Below, one piece after another: positions 1 through 8,822 of a stretch of DNA of 64,000 nucleotides (position 1 is its first letter; each line of letters begins with the position of its first letter). A program made the translations under genes and the position numbers. The notes beneath the pieces are model-generated. The model ran no database searches. It was not told the origin of the DNA and worked only from the letters and a program-made list of their open reading frames with translations. Source of the stretch: CATOSP01 sp965204715 (GTDB taxonomy: Bacteria > Chloroflexota > Dehalococcoidia > Lucifugimonadales > UBA3495); the NCBI GenBank assembly GCA_965204715.1, contig OZ242009.1:310001-374000 (forward strand). The letters run 5' to 3'.

Positions 1-377
1 AACACGAACTCCTCCAGATCACCAGGGTGAATGAGAAAGCGCCGGTAGCCGTAGACCGCCCTCCTGTCTTCCGGGGGTACGTGCATCTTGGGCCGGTCAG
101 AGATGGACCTGAGCAGCCGGGCATCCTCTTTTTCGACCATCGGACTGCCCGGAATTGCGTCCTGGAACCGCCGCCAAGCGTCCATGTCCGGGAACCGGAC
201 AATCTGGACTACCTCTTCGAGAGGGTATCCGATCAGGCCGTTCAGCAAACAAATCACCTTGCCGTCGTGGGCGCGAATCTGGGGCCAGACGTTTTCCCGA
301 AGGTGATTGACGTATTCGTCCAGCGCCCCGTTGCGGACCGTAACATGCCGCTGCTCGTAGATAAGCTCTTCAGCCAA
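1..377 (-). CDS. NIPSNAP-like family protein (C-terminus outside window)
   Basis: An open frame runs from position 377 to the left edge without a stop and codes for about 125 residues. The product starts LAEELIYEQRHVTVRNG and continues with a segment containing EVVQIVRFPDMDAWRRFQD. This resembles the dimeric alpha/beta-barrel NIPSNAP family, whose members often carry two copies of the fold; the second would lie outside the window. I chose a TTG start at 377 because in-frame stops lie just upstream (near 386 and 398) and no ATG is available. It lies downstream of the aspartyl protease gene on the same strand, about 100 bases away. No function can be assigned beyond the fold family. Confidence 0.6.
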   Translation of the reverse strand, partial: MAEELIYEQRHVTVRNGALDEYVNHLRENVWPQIRAHDGKVICLLNGLIGYPLEEVVQIVRFPDMDAWRRFQDAIPGSPMVEKEDARLLRSISDRPKMHVPPEDRRAVYGYRRFLIHPGDLEEFV

Positions 378-475
378 ACCGAATCACCATGCCCTTCATC
401 TGATTGCCGTGGGCAATTATGGCACTGGGTAGAGCCACGCGCCATAATTGATGATGTTCGGGAAGACGGCAGACG

Positions 476-820
476 TCATGGTACGACCGCCCGCGGCCCG
501 TATGGCGGGCGCCTTTCGTCGTCCGGCACGCGCTCAAGCTCCTGAGTAACCGGATTGACCCTGTATCGCAGGTTCTCCAGCAGTTCGTAGCCTATAATCG
601 GAGAGGTGGCCGGAATCATGATTGCCGAGAACTGACGGCCCATCAACTCGCCGTTAGCGAAATACGCTTCCAGTTCCACCACGTCAATTATGGTCTCCAG
701 CATAACCTTGCCAGTCCCCCGCTGCACCCCGATAGCCTCGATTTCATCCAGAGGCAGACCGATGTAGGTCGATCCGGTGTCAACGATGAAAGTGTACTCC
801 CTGGTGTCCCTTTCTCCCAT
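476..820 (-). CDS. Retropepsin-like aspartyl protease family protein
   Basis: The protein is 114 residues. It contains FIVDTGSTYIGLP near residues 11-23, the DTGS active-site signature of the clan AA aspartyl protease fold (retropepsin type, a half-size domain that works as a dimer). A later IIGYELLENLRYRVNP segment matches the second conserved stretch of small bacterial aspartyl-protease-like proteins. No signal peptide or membrane segment is visible, so it is probably cytoplasmic. It sits between polA and the partial NIPSNAP-like gene, all on the minus strand. The substrate is unknown. The family call is firm; actual protease activity is inference. Confidence 0.8.
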   Translation of the reverse strand: MGERDTREYTFIVDTGSTYIGLPLDEIEAIGVQRGTGKVMLETIIDVVELEAYFANGELMGRQFSAIMIPATSPIIGYELLENLRYRVNPVTQELERVPDDERRPPYGPRAVVP

Positions 821-893
821 GATTGTTGCCTAGACTTCAGTGATGCCCACCGGAAATCCTCCTTCAATCAAGTCATCATGGTCGCCATGCCAT

Positions 894-3668
894 CTACTCC
901 ATGTCCCCCCAGGTGGTGGCCCACTTGGTATCCACCTTCAGGGAGACGTCCAGGTCCAGGGCCGCGGGCATCTCGTCGTACACCAACTGCTGGATTGCGT
1001 CCAACTCGTCCACCGGCACCTCGAATACCAGCTCGTCGTGTACCTGGAGGAGCATCTTCGAGCGGAGGTTTTCTTGCCTGATCCGCCTGTCGACCAGTAT
1101 CATGGCCAGCTTCATTATGTCCGCTGCGGTCCCCTGAATGGGCATGTTGATGGCCATGCGTTCAGCCGCGCCGCGCACGTTGAAGTTCGAGGCGTTAATG
1201 TCCGGCAGGTAGCGCCTGCGGCCTGCGACCGTCTCCACGTACTGGTTGACACGGGCCTGTTCCTTCACGTTCTCAATGTACGCGCTGACCCCGGGGTAGT
1301 TGCTGAAGTAACTCTCGATGAACTTCACCCCTTCCTCCCGGCTGAACCCGGTCTGCTGGGAGATGCCGTGGGGAGAGAGACCGTAAATGACCCCGAAGTT
1401 CAACACCTTGGCGATGCGACGCATTTCCGGGTTCACATCATTGATGGGAACTTCAAACATGAGGGACGCTGTGGCCGAGTGGATGTCCTCGCCCCGACGG
1501 AATGCGTCCAACAGATCAGGGTCCTCAGAGAGATGGGCCAACACCCGCAGCTCGATCTGGGAGTAGTCCGCGGAGAAGAGCACCCAATCCGGCGCGTCCT
1601 CGGCCACGAAAGCGCGGCGCACGTTGCGTCCCAACTCGGTGCGTACGGGTATGTTCTGGAGGTTGGGGTCGCTGCTGGAGACACGGCCCGTGGCCGAGCC
1701 GGTCTGGTTGTACTTGGTGTGGATGCGGCCCGTAACGGGATTGACCATCTCCGGAAGGGCATCCACATAGGTTGACTTGAGCTTGGAGACTTGCCGGTAT
1801 TCCAGGATGCCATCTACGACAGGATGGAGGCCCCGCAACCCCTCAAGCGAGTTGGCGTCGGTGGAATAGCCGGTCTTGGTGCGCTTGGTGCGGGGCAGGC
1901 CCAACTCCCCGAAAAGCAGATCACTCAGGGCTTTGGGCGAGTTGATATTCACCTCATGTCCTATGGACTGGAATATCTCCTGCTGCTTCTCGTGCATCTG
2001 GTCGTTCAGGTCGCGGGACATCTCGTGCAGTACGCCCGCTTCCAGCTTGACGCCGTTGCGCTGCATATCTACCAACACCGGGACCAGCGGCATTTCCATG
2101 TCGTTCATCATGCCCGTGAATCCCTGGGCGTCGGTCTGCTTCTCCAATATAGAGCGCAGGCGGCCCGTCATGTCGGCGTCCGCCGCCGCGTATTGGGTGG
2201 CTGGTTCGATCTCCACCTTGTCAAAGGTAATCTGCCTGCGGCCCGTTCCGATCAGTTCGGTGATGGGAGTCATCTCCACCCCGAGCATGTCCAGGGACAT
2301 ATTCTTGAGGTTCAGGGCGCCGGCGCTCTTGCCCAGAAGGTGGGCGGCAATCATGGTGTCGAAGTCCACGTTTCGGCAGTTGATGCCGTGGCTGGCCAGC
2401 ACCGTCATGTCAAAGTTGGCGTTGTGGGCGCACTTGTGCAGGTCGGGAGACTCCAGCAGGGGCCGCACCCGGGACAGGACGGTCTCCAGGGAAAGCTGCG
2501 CACCGTCCTGGTGTCCGACCGGGACGTACCAGGCCCGTCCCGGGTCAATGGCGAAACTAAGGCCAACAAGATCGGCGCTGACCGGATCAAGGGAAGTGGT
2601 CTCGGTATCGAATGCGAAGCTCCCCGCCTCCTGGATGGCCGCGAGCATGGCCTCCAACTGCTCCCCAGTCCGCACCGCCTCGTAATCAGCGTCGGCAGTC
2701 CGCTCCTCTTCCAGCCCGCCCGGTCCCGCATCCTGACCATCAACGGTCGGGCCGGGCAAGCGGTTGATGACGCTGAAGAACTCCAACTCAATCAGCAGGT
2801 CAACCACCGATTTGCGGTTGTAGGACCCGAAGCGGGACCCCTCCAGGTCAAGTTCAACCGGCGACTCGCAGTTGATGGTAGTCAGGAGCCGGTTCTCGAA
2901 TGCCCGCTCCCGGCTTTCCTCAAGGGACTTCTTGACGCTGGGGGGCTTGACTTCGTCGATGTGGCCGTAGATGCCCTCAAGGTCGTGGAACTCGGTGAGG
3001 AGGCCGATGGCCCGCTTCTCGCCGACACGCGGCACACCCGGAATGTTGTCCGAAGAGTCTCCGAGCAGCGCCTTGAAATCGGGCTGCTGGGCGGCGGTTA
3101 GTCCTCCGTAGCGGTCCGCCAACTCCGCCTCGTCGTAGGTCTTCCGGTCCTGGACACTGTAGAACAGGTCTACGCGGACCTTTGGCGTAATCAACTGGAA
3201 AGTGTCCCTGTCCCCGGTAAGGATAATCGTCTCAATCCCCCTGGCTTCCGCCTGGCGCGACAAGGTGCCTATGATGTCGTCGGCCTCGTACCCTTCCGCC
3301 TCGAATATGGGCACGCCGAACCCGGTCATCAGCTGCTTCACACGGTCGAACTGGGGCCGCAGTTCCGGCGGCATCGAAGGCCGCTGCGCTTTATATTCCT
3401 CAAACCGCTCGTGCCGAAATGTCGGGGCGGAGGTGTCAAAGGCGATGGCGCAGTGAGTGGGCTTCCAGTCCTGCAATGCCCGCAGGAACACGTTGGCAAA
3501 TCCGTAGACACCCGTAGTGTCCTCTCCGGTAGCGGAGACGGACAGGTGCCGCTGGGGGGATATGGCATGGAAGGAGCGGTGCACCATCGCGTGGCCGTCC
3601 ATGAGCAGCAGGACGGGCGGTGTGTCATCGGCGAACATGGGAAGGGTCTGGTCTTGATTGGAGGACAT
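894..3668 (-). CDS. polA: DNA polymerase I
   Basis: This 924-residue enzyme fills gaps and removes RNA primers during replication and repair. The N-terminal 5' nuclease domain (about 1-290) starts with LLLMDGHAMVHRSF. The 3'-5' exonuclease domain keeps all three motifs (FDTETTSLDP, NANFD, YAAADAD), so proofreading looks intact, unlike in many Chloroflexota or Firmicutes relatives. The polymerase domain shows motif A (DYSQIELRVLAHL), motif B (RRIAKVLNFGVIYG) and motif C (HDELVFEV, His at about 877). I chose the ATG at 3668 because AGAGGTG lies 7 bases upstream; the frame is open to 3740, but the extra residues look non-coding. It is probably the first gene of a minus-strand transcript. Confidence 0.97.
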   Translation of the reverse strand: MSSNQDQTLPMFADDTPPVLLLMDGHAMVHRSFHAISPQRHLSVSATGEDTTGVYGFANVFLRALQDWKPTHCAIAFDTSAPTFRHERFEEYKAQRPSMPPELRPQFDRVKQLMTGFGVPIFEAEGYEADDIIGTLSRQAEARGIETIILTGDRDTFQLITPKVRVDLFYSVQDRKTYDEAELADRYGGLTAAQQPDFKALLGDSSDNIPGVPRVGEKRAIGLLTEFHDLEGIYGHIDEVKPPSVKKSLEESRERAFENRLLTTINCESPVELDLEGSRFGSYNRKSVVDLLIELEFFSVINRLPGPTVDGQDAGPGGLEEERTADADYEAVRTGEQLEAMLAAIQEAGSFAFDTETTSLDPVSADLVGLSFAIDPGRAWYVPVGHQDGAQLSLETVLSRVRPLLESPDLHKCAHNANFDMTVLASHGINCRNVDFDTMIAAHLLGKSAGALNLKNMSLDMLGVEMTPITELIGTGRRQITFDKVEIEPATQYAAADADMTGRLRSILEKQTDAQGFTGMMNDMEMPLVPVLVDMQRNGVKLEAGVLHEMSRDLNDQMHEKQQEIFQSIGHEVNINSPKALSDLLFGELGLPRTKRTKTGYSTDANSLEGLRGLHPVVDGILEYRQVSKLKSTYVDALPEMVNPVTGRIHTKYNQTGSATGRVSSSDPNLQNIPVRTELGRNVRRAFVAEDAPDWVLFSADYSQIELRVLAHLSEDPDLLDAFRRGEDIHSATASLMFEVPINDVNPEMRRIAKVLNFGVIYGLSPHGISQQTGFSREEGVKFIESYFSNYPGVSAYIENVKEQARVNQYVETVAGRRRYLPDINASNFNVRGAAERMAINMPIQGTAADIMKLAMILVDRRIRQENLRSKMLLQVHDELVFEVPVDELDAIQQLVYDEMPAALDLDVSLKVDTKWATTWGDME

Positions 3669-3883
3669 GCTGCACCTCTGGGGAGATCGGTCGGGAGCCG
3701 TTGCAGGGATTGGCGTTCCAGCCAGCATTATACACTGCAAGACCGGGCTATTCAGCGATGGAGTGTCACGCAGTACGGTGGATACGGGCCTGCGGCAGGT
3801 ATGATCATCGTGCTACAATGGCGGCTAACGGACCGGGGCGCGGCGCTGCCGAATTGCCCGTCAAAGCAGGGGGAGTTGGACCA

Positions 3884-4201
3884 ATGCCTGTGTACGATTA
3901 CCGTTGCGCGGATTGCAATCAGGTCACGTCGGTCCTGACCTACAGCTGGAAGTCCGCCGCCGAGCCTGCCTGCAAGAGTTGCGGCAGCGGCGATATGACG
4001 AAGATCATCTCCGGTTTCGCGTTCCACAGGTCATGGGGCGAGAGCCTTAACTGGGCTCCCAGCGGGGAGACTCTGCGCGACGTCAACGAAGACTCCCCCC
4101 AGGACATAGACCGTTTCATGGGACGCATCAAGCAGGAGATGGGAGGCGAGGTCACACCGGACTTCAACCGTATGCGCAAGGAGTGGACCAGCGAGTCGTG
4201 A
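3884..4201 (+). CDS. FmdB-family zinc ribbon protein
   Basis: This 105-residue protein starts MPVYDYRCADC and has a second CKSCG pair near residue 31, giving the four-cysteine zinc ribbon of the FmdB regulatory family (Pfam CxxC_CXXC_SSSS). The remainder is a polar, probably helical tail. The ATG at 3884 follows a strong GGGGGAG ribosome binding site. A second FmdB-type gene follows after 61 bases, and then thiE. FmdB proteins were first noted beside formamidase and methanol-utilisation genes, but most have no proven role, and nothing here points to a specific partner. Confidence 0.85.
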   Translation: MPVYDYRCADCNQVTSVLTYSWKSAAEPACKSCGSGDMTKIISGFAFHRSWGESLNWAPSGETLRDVNEDSPQDIDRFMGRIKQEMGGEVTPDFNRMRKEWTSES

Positions 4202-4262
4202 GGTCTGGAGACGCTCACGCGCCCCTGCGAACGCCGCACCACCTTGGGGGACTGACCAGAGA

Positions 4263-4604
4263 ATGCCGATCTACGAGTACCGGTGCCAATCGTGTTCCCA
4301 GGTGTCGTCCTTCTTCACACGCGCCATTGGCTCCCCGCTGTCGCCGGTGTGTAAACAATGCCAGGGAACGGACATGGTCCGGCAGATGTCCCGGTTCGTG
4401 CAGGGCAGAAGCCAGGCGTCATCCCAGCAAGGTCCGGGCGGCAACTTTGGAGCGGCGGGTCTTGACTACTACCACGACCCTCGAAACATCGGCAGGAACG
4501 TCGAAGAGAGTTTCTCCCGCCACGGCTTGGACATGCCCGAACCGGTGCGCGAGACAATAGACGCCGCCAGAGACGGTCAACTTCCCAAGGGGTTGGATAT
4601 ATGA
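4263..4604 (+). CDS. FmdB-family zinc ribbon protein (second copy)
   Basis: This 113-residue protein begins MPIYEYRCQSCSQ and has a second pair, CKQCQG, in the same spacing as the preceding gene, so the two are diverged tandem paralogs. The middle (residues 60-75) is rich in Ser, Gln and Gly, and the C-terminal third looks helical (ESFSRHGLDMPEPVRETIDAARDG). The stop overlaps the thiE start (ATGA at 4601-4604), which indicates translational coupling. No function beyond zinc binding can be read from the sequence. Confidence 0.85.
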   Translation: MPIYEYRCQSCSQVSSFFTRAIGSPLSPVCKQCQGTDMVRQMSRFVQGRSQASSQQGPGGNFGAAGLDYYHDPRNIGRNVEESFSRHGLDMPEPVRETIDAARDGQLPKGLDI

Positions 4605-5584
4605 CGCAACCGCAGGACCTGCCCCAGCCATACCACGCATCCCTGCTACATTGCCTTAACTCCCTGGCCGGGGGCTGCCCGGAAGGAGAGTCGGCGTCCC
4701 CCCCGTTGTCGCGTCTCCGGCAAGCTGCGTCGGCCTTGGCATCCGAGACCGGGACAGGGAGCGGGACTCCAACTGCGCTGACGCCCACCGATGCCCTAAC
4801 CTTGATAGACACCGCCAGGGGGCTGCTGGCGGCGATTCGCGGCCCTGCCGGCGTTGGACTTCCCAACGTCAAATTGGGCGACGCCCTGGACGCCGCATTG
4901 GAGGGCCTGGAGGCTGGCATTGGAGCGGACATCCGGCGCGCACAGGCGGACCGGATTCGTGGCCTGTACGTCATCATCGACCCGGAGGTGACAGGAGGGC
5001 GCGACCCGATGGAGATCGCACGGGCTGCGGTCAGGGGCGGCGCAAGCATGTTACAACTACGGGACAAGCTGAGGGACAAAGGGGAAATCCTCCCCTTGGC
5101 CAGGGCATTGCAGCAGCTTTGCGAGGAGAACGGCGTCTTGCTCATTATGAACGACCACGTGGACCTAGCGGCAACTGTCGTGTCCGGCGGGGTACACGTC
5201 GGGCAGACCGACATGCCCGTGGCCGAAGTACGCAAGCTGCTGGCCCCGCACCAGGTGTTGGGCCGGTCCAACCGGCAGATAGACCTGCTTATCCAGTCAC
5301 AGATGATGGGTGCGGACCACGTAGCCTTTGGCGCGATCTACACGTCCACGACCAAGGGCGGGGGCCGCGGCCCCCAAGGGGTCGAGCCGCTGCGAAGGGC
5401 GAGGGCCGCAACCAGGGTGCCGCTGGTCGCAATCGGAGGGATTAACGCCGGGAACGTGGCTCCGGTAGTGGAGGCGGGCGCGGATGCCATCTGCGTTACC
5501 GCAGCCGTCGGCTCTGCCCCGGAGCCGGAGGCCGCCGCCAACCATCTGGTCGAGGCGATACGCTCCGCCGGGGGCCGAGTCTGA
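4601..5584 (+). CDS. thiE: Thiamine-phosphate synthase with N-terminal extension
   Basis: The C-terminal 210 residues are a ThiE TIM barrel, which joins hydroxymethylpyrimidine diphosphate and thiazole phosphate to give thiamine phosphate. Visible motifs are GLYVIIDPEVTGGR, GGASMLQLRDK (diphosphate binding), LIMNDHVDLA, GVHVGQTDMP, FGAIYTSTTKGG and VAIGGINAGNV. About 120 residues of helical extension precede the barrel. The usual G-x-S-x-H stretch reads GRSNRQ, keeping the Ser but losing the His. The start overlaps the upstream stop, and the stop overlaps the next ATG (TGATG). No TPP riboswitch is seen. thiL lies elsewhere in the window (51602-52630). Confidence 0.92.
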   Translation: MTQPQDLPQPYHASLLHCLNSLAGGCPEGESASPPLSRLRQAASALASETGTGSGTPTALTPTDALTLIDTARGLLAAIRGPAGVGLPNVKLGDALDAALEGLEAGIGADIRRAQADRIRGLYVIIDPEVTGGRDPMEIARAAVRGGASMLQLRDKLRDKGEILPLARALQQLCEENGVLLIMNDHVDLAATVVSGGVHVGQTDMPVAEVRKLLAPHQVLGRSNRQIDLLIQSQMMGADHVAFGAIYTSTTKGGGRGPQGVEPLRRARAATRVPLVAIGGINAGNVAPVVEAGADAICVTAAVGSAPEPEAAANHLVEAIRSAGGRV

Positions 5585-6225
5585 TGCCGTCACCTTACGG
5601 CGCAGAGCTGGCCAGCATAGGCACGGAAGCCATAGAGAAGCTGACTGAGCGCAACCGTGCCCGAGAGCAGGGGCTAGGGGTATCGAGGGAGGTGGTGCGC
5701 TTCTCGGCCAATGCCATCAGGGCCGTTCACCGGGAAGACTTCGACGAAGCCGCCCGGCTGATTGAACTCGCCCGTCACCGTCTCGAGGAGACCGCCCCAT
5801 TGCGGGATGAGAACCCGGAGATATACTTCGCCGGATTCCTGGCCGACGCCCGCAAGGAGTATGCCGAGGCTCACGTCACACTGGCGGTCATATCCGGCGG
5901 CTCCATTCCGCATTTCGAGGAGCTTGCCGTAGACGCCTCCTCCTACCTCAACGGGATGGCCGAGACCATAGGAGAGATTCGCCGTTACATCCTGGACACC
6001 CTGCGGCGCGACTCCTTCCATCGCTGCCAGGAACTCATGGAAGTGATGGACGAGATTTACAGCGTGTTGGTGACGGTGGACTTCCCCGAGGGAGTGACCG
6101 GAGGTCTGCGCCGCAACACCGACCAGATGCGCGGCGTCCTGGAGCGCACCAGGGGCGACCTTACGATGGCCCTCCGGCAGCACAGGCTCGAGCAGCAGAT
6201 AGCGGAGTGGGAAAGGGACCGATGA
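5584..6225 (+). CDS. Translin-family protein
   Basis: This 213-residue, almost all-helical protein shows the pattern of the translin/TRAX superfamily: VVRFSANAIRAVHREDFDEAARLIELAR early, PHFEELAVDASSYLNGMAETIGEIRRYILD in the middle and MDEIYSVLVTVDFP...GLRRNTDQMRGVLERTRGDL at the end. Archaeal and Chloroflexota homologs exist; eukaryotic translin binds single-stranded nucleic acid and, with TRAX, forms the C3PO RNase. The start overlaps the thiE stop, and the last four bases overlap the next gene, an RNase Z-like hydrolase, so the two proteins are made together. Whether this copy is a nuclease or only a binding protein cannot be told without structure-based alignment of acidic residues. Confidence 0.8.
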   Translation: MPSPYGAELASIGTEAIEKLTERNRAREQGLGVSREVVRFSANAIRAVHREDFDEAARLIELARHRLEETAPLRDENPEIYFAGFLADARKEYAEAHVTLAVISGGSIPHFEELAVDASSYLNGMAETIGEIRRYILDTLRRDSFHRCQELMEVMDEIYSVLVTVDFPEGVTGGLRRNTDQMRGVLERTRGDLTMALRQHRLEQQIAEWERDR

Positions 6226-7037
6226 GCGTTCGAATCACGTTCCTTGGCACCGGCGCAGGCGGGTCCATCCACCGGGGCCACACGGCTATCGCCTTTGAAT
6301 GCGAAGATGACACCCGATTTCTGCTGGACGCCAGCTCCGGGAATACGGTGGCCCGCAACTGCACCCAACTGGGGATGGCCCCGGAGTCTTTCCACAAAGT
6401 GCTGCTCACCCACCACCACGCCGACCACATGTCGGGCCTGCCGTTGATTCAACTGGTCCACACGAGGTCACTGGACGACGGCCCTCCCCTGGAGGTCTAC
6501 GGACCGGCGGACGTTCTGCGCCACGCCGAATATCTCTGCCAGGTGCTGTCCCCCAACCTTAAAGTTGACCGCGAGGGCGCAGTGAACCCCGAGGGTCACC
6601 AGGTGATGCGGTGGCACGGCGTGGAAGTTGGCGACCAGGTGCAACTCGGGCCGTCCGCCTTCGCCTCCTGCTTTCCTGCGGACCACATCCCCGGCGCGGT
6701 GGGATGGACCATCGACAGCGGCGGGGTCAGGGTCGTGTTCTCCGGGGACACGCGATTCAACCCCGTCATGTCCGAGGCCGGTCGCGGCGCGCGCCTGCTG
6801 ATACATGAAGCCTATGCGCTGGACCGAGACCGGGAACACGCCGCGGCCGCAGGACATTCGACGGCAGGGGAGGCTGGCCGCATTGCCACTCTGGCAGGGG
6901 CCGAAGAACTGGTGATCACCCACATTACCAACCCTTTCCACCACCAACCGCACCCTCTGATAGATGAAGCCTCGGAACACTTTCCGGGGCCGGTCTCCGT
7001 CGCATTCGACCTACGCCAACTTACTGTCACAAGCTGA
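6222..7037 (+). CDS. RNase Z-like metallo-beta-lactamase-fold hydrolase
   Basis: This 271-residue protein begins MSVRITFLGTGAGGS and carries the zinc motif THHHADHMSGLP near residues 66-77, SGDTRFNP for the bridging Asp, and a C-terminal stretch HSTAGEAGRIATLAGAEEL followed by THI. The HST and late His pattern is typical of the RNase Z (ELAC) branch. The long exosite arm of true tRNase Z is not obvious, so it may act on another phosphodiester. The ATG at 6222 overlaps the translin-family stop (ATGA). It is the last gene of the fmdB-fmdB-thiE-translin operon. Confidence 0.82.
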   Translation: MSVRITFLGTGAGGSIHRGHTAIAFECEDDTRFLLDASSGNTVARNCTQLGMAPESFHKVLLTHHHADHMSGLPLIQLVHTRSLDDGPPLEVYGPADVLRHAEYLCQVLSPNLKVDREGAVNPEGHQVMRWHGVEVGDQVQLGPSAFASCFPADHIPGAVGWTIDSGGVRVVFSGDTRFNPVMSEAGRGARLLIHEAYALDRDREHAAAAGHSTAGEAGRIATLAGAEELVITHITNPFHHQPHPLIDEASEHFPGPVSVAFDLRQLTVTS

Positions 7038-7098
7038 TAGATTATCCACCAGCCTTCTCCTATATTACTTCCCATCTTGCGGCCCTCTCTCATGCCCT

Positions 7099-7121
7099 GG
7101 CCAGCAATCTGATTACTGGCC
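7099..7121 (+). terminator. Weak hairpin, possible terminator
   Basis: GGCCAG (7099-7104) pairs with CTGGCC (7116-7121) across an 11-base loop, about 60 bases after the stop of the RNase Z-like gene and before the YifB gene. Downstream is TAGTATTTTCC, only a short T-run, so termination may be partial. Confidence 0.3.
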
Positions 7122-7195
7122 CTAGTATTTTCCGGGTGAGCATGTATCTGGCGGAAAGGGACGGGCAGCGAAAACTCACTTAAGGAGTTGGTCCC

Positions 7196-8713
7196 GTGTG
7201 GTCGTCTGCTCAGACTTGTGCTGTCCTCGGACTCGAAGGCTACATCGTGGAGGTGGAGATCGACATATCTCCGGGGCTGCCCGCCTTCAACATCGTCGGC
7301 CTCCCCGATACCGCAGTACAGGAGGCAAAGGAGAGGGTCAGAGCTGCTCTCCGCAACAGCGGTTTCGAGTTTCCTCTGCGGCGCATAACCGTCAATCTCG
7401 CCCCCGCTGACCTGAAGAAGGCCGGGCCGTCCTACGACCTGTCCATCGCCGTAGGGATCCTGCTCTGCACCGGTCAGCTTGAACCGATCAACGAGCGCGC
7501 CATATTCCTGGGAGAGCTCTCCCTGGATGGCAGCCTGCGCCACACCACCGGCATTCTGGCGATGGTGTCGGTGGCGCGAGACCAGGGTTTCTCCACGGTT
7601 TACGTGCCAACCGTAGACGCTTCCGAAGCGGCACTGGTAAATGGAGTCACCGTCTATCCTGTGGACAACCTTCCGTCCCTAATATCCCATTTCCGGGGAG
7701 AAGCGCCCATCCCGCCAATAGATGACAACGGGGTGGTGCTTGATTCCTGTGCTGAACCGCAGGAAGGGATGAACCTGGCAGACGTGAAAGGCCAGGAACA
7801 TGCCAAGCGCGCGCTGGAGGTGGCTGCGGCGGGTTTCCACAACCTGCTGCTGAACGGTCCTCCAGGAAGCGGGAAGACCCTGCTTGCCCGATGTATGCCG
7901 TCCATCCTCCCTCCCATGACTCCGCCCGAGGCCCTGGAAGTCACCAAGATTTACAGCGTAAGCGGGGACCTGCCCGCAGACAGCCCCTTGATGTACCGTC
8001 GTCCTTTCCGTGCGCCCCATTACACCATCTCCAACGCCGGACTGGTCGGCGGAGGCCGCAATCTGCGTCCGGGGGAAATCACCATGAGCCACCGGGGCAT
8101 TCTGTTCCTCGACGAGCTCCCGGAGTTCAACCATACGGCCCTGGAGTCGCTGCGCCAGCCCCTGGAAGACAAGGTGGTAACAATAAGCCGGGTGACGGGC
8201 ACTGTCACTTATCCAGCGAGTTTCATGTTCGTCGCCGCCATGAACCCGTGCCCCTGCGGTTACTACACCGACCCAAAGAAGGCATGCGTCTGCGCCCCGT
8301 CAGCGGTCAGCCGCTACCAGAAGAAGGTCAGCGGGCCCCTGATGGACCGAATCGACGTTATCGTCGAGGTGCCGCCGGTGGAGTACGAGAAACTGGTGGA
8401 TACGGACCGCGCCGAGGACTCATCCCATGCGCGGGAAAGAGTACAACAGGCCCGCAACAGGCAACGGGAACGGTTCTGCGGCACCGGAATGCTGTGCAAC
8501 GCGGATATGGGGCCAGCAGAGGTGTGGAAGTCCTGCATCCTCGACGATGCGGCCAGGACCCTGCTGCACACGGCTACCCAGCGGCTCCACCTGTCGGCCC
8601 GGGCCTTCCACCGCATACTGAAAGTTTCGCGCACCATCGCAGACCTGGACGCCGCGGAGGACATCAACGCGTCGCACCTGGCCGAGGCATTGCAGTACAG
8701 GTCGCGCAACTAG
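7196..8713 (+). CDS. YifB/ComM family Mg-chelatase-like AAA ATPase
   Basis: This 505-residue protein has the three-part YifB layout: an N-terminal Lon-protease-like fold (GLPAFNIVGLPDTAVQEAKERVRAAL), a central Mg-chelatase AAA domain with Walker A GPPGSGKTLLAR and Walker B GILFLDELPEF, and a C-terminal helical domain (YRSRN end). ComM of this family is a helicase promoting branch migration during natural transformation. CPCGYYTDPKKACVCAP is the family's conserved Cys-rich insert. The GTG start at 7196 follows TTAAGGAG. dprA is not next door, so a role in DNA uptake here is only inferred. Confidence 0.93.
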   Translation: MWSSAQTCAVLGLEGYIVEVEIDISPGLPAFNIVGLPDTAVQEAKERVRAALRNSGFEFPLRRITVNLAPADLKKAGPSYDLSIAVGILLCTGQLEPINERAIFLGELSLDGSLRHTTGILAMVSVARDQGFSTVYVPTVDASEAALVNGVTVYPVDNLPSLISHFRGEAPIPPIDDNGVVLDSCAEPQEGMNLADVKGQEHAKRALEVAAAGFHNLLLNGPPGSGKTLLARCMPSILPPMTPPEALEVTKIYSVSGDLPADSPLMYRRPFRAPHYTISNAGLVGGGRNLRPGEITMSHRGILFLDELPEFNHTALESLRQPLEDKVVTISRVTGTVTYPASFMFVAAMNPCPCGYYTDPKKACVCAPSAVSRYQKKVSGPLMDRIDVIVEVPPVEYEKLVDTDRAEDSSHARERVQQARNRQRERFCGTGMLCNADMGPAEVWKSCILDDAARTLLHTATQRLHLSARAFHRILKVSRTIADLDAAEDINASHLAEALQYRSRN

Positions 8714-8822
8714 CCAGGCCCGAGCCACTACCAGCCACAGCGGAGATTTGCCGAGGATAGTCCCGGATTGGACGGGTCCCTTTCCCTTGCCACTGCTGTT
8801 TCCGGAGGCTATGATACACGGC

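Noticed and set aside
840..3101. Long plus-strand open frames opposite polA (840-1775 and 1791-3101)
   Set aside because: They are antisense to a complete polymerase with all motifs, have no family signature, and reflect high-GC open antisense frames.
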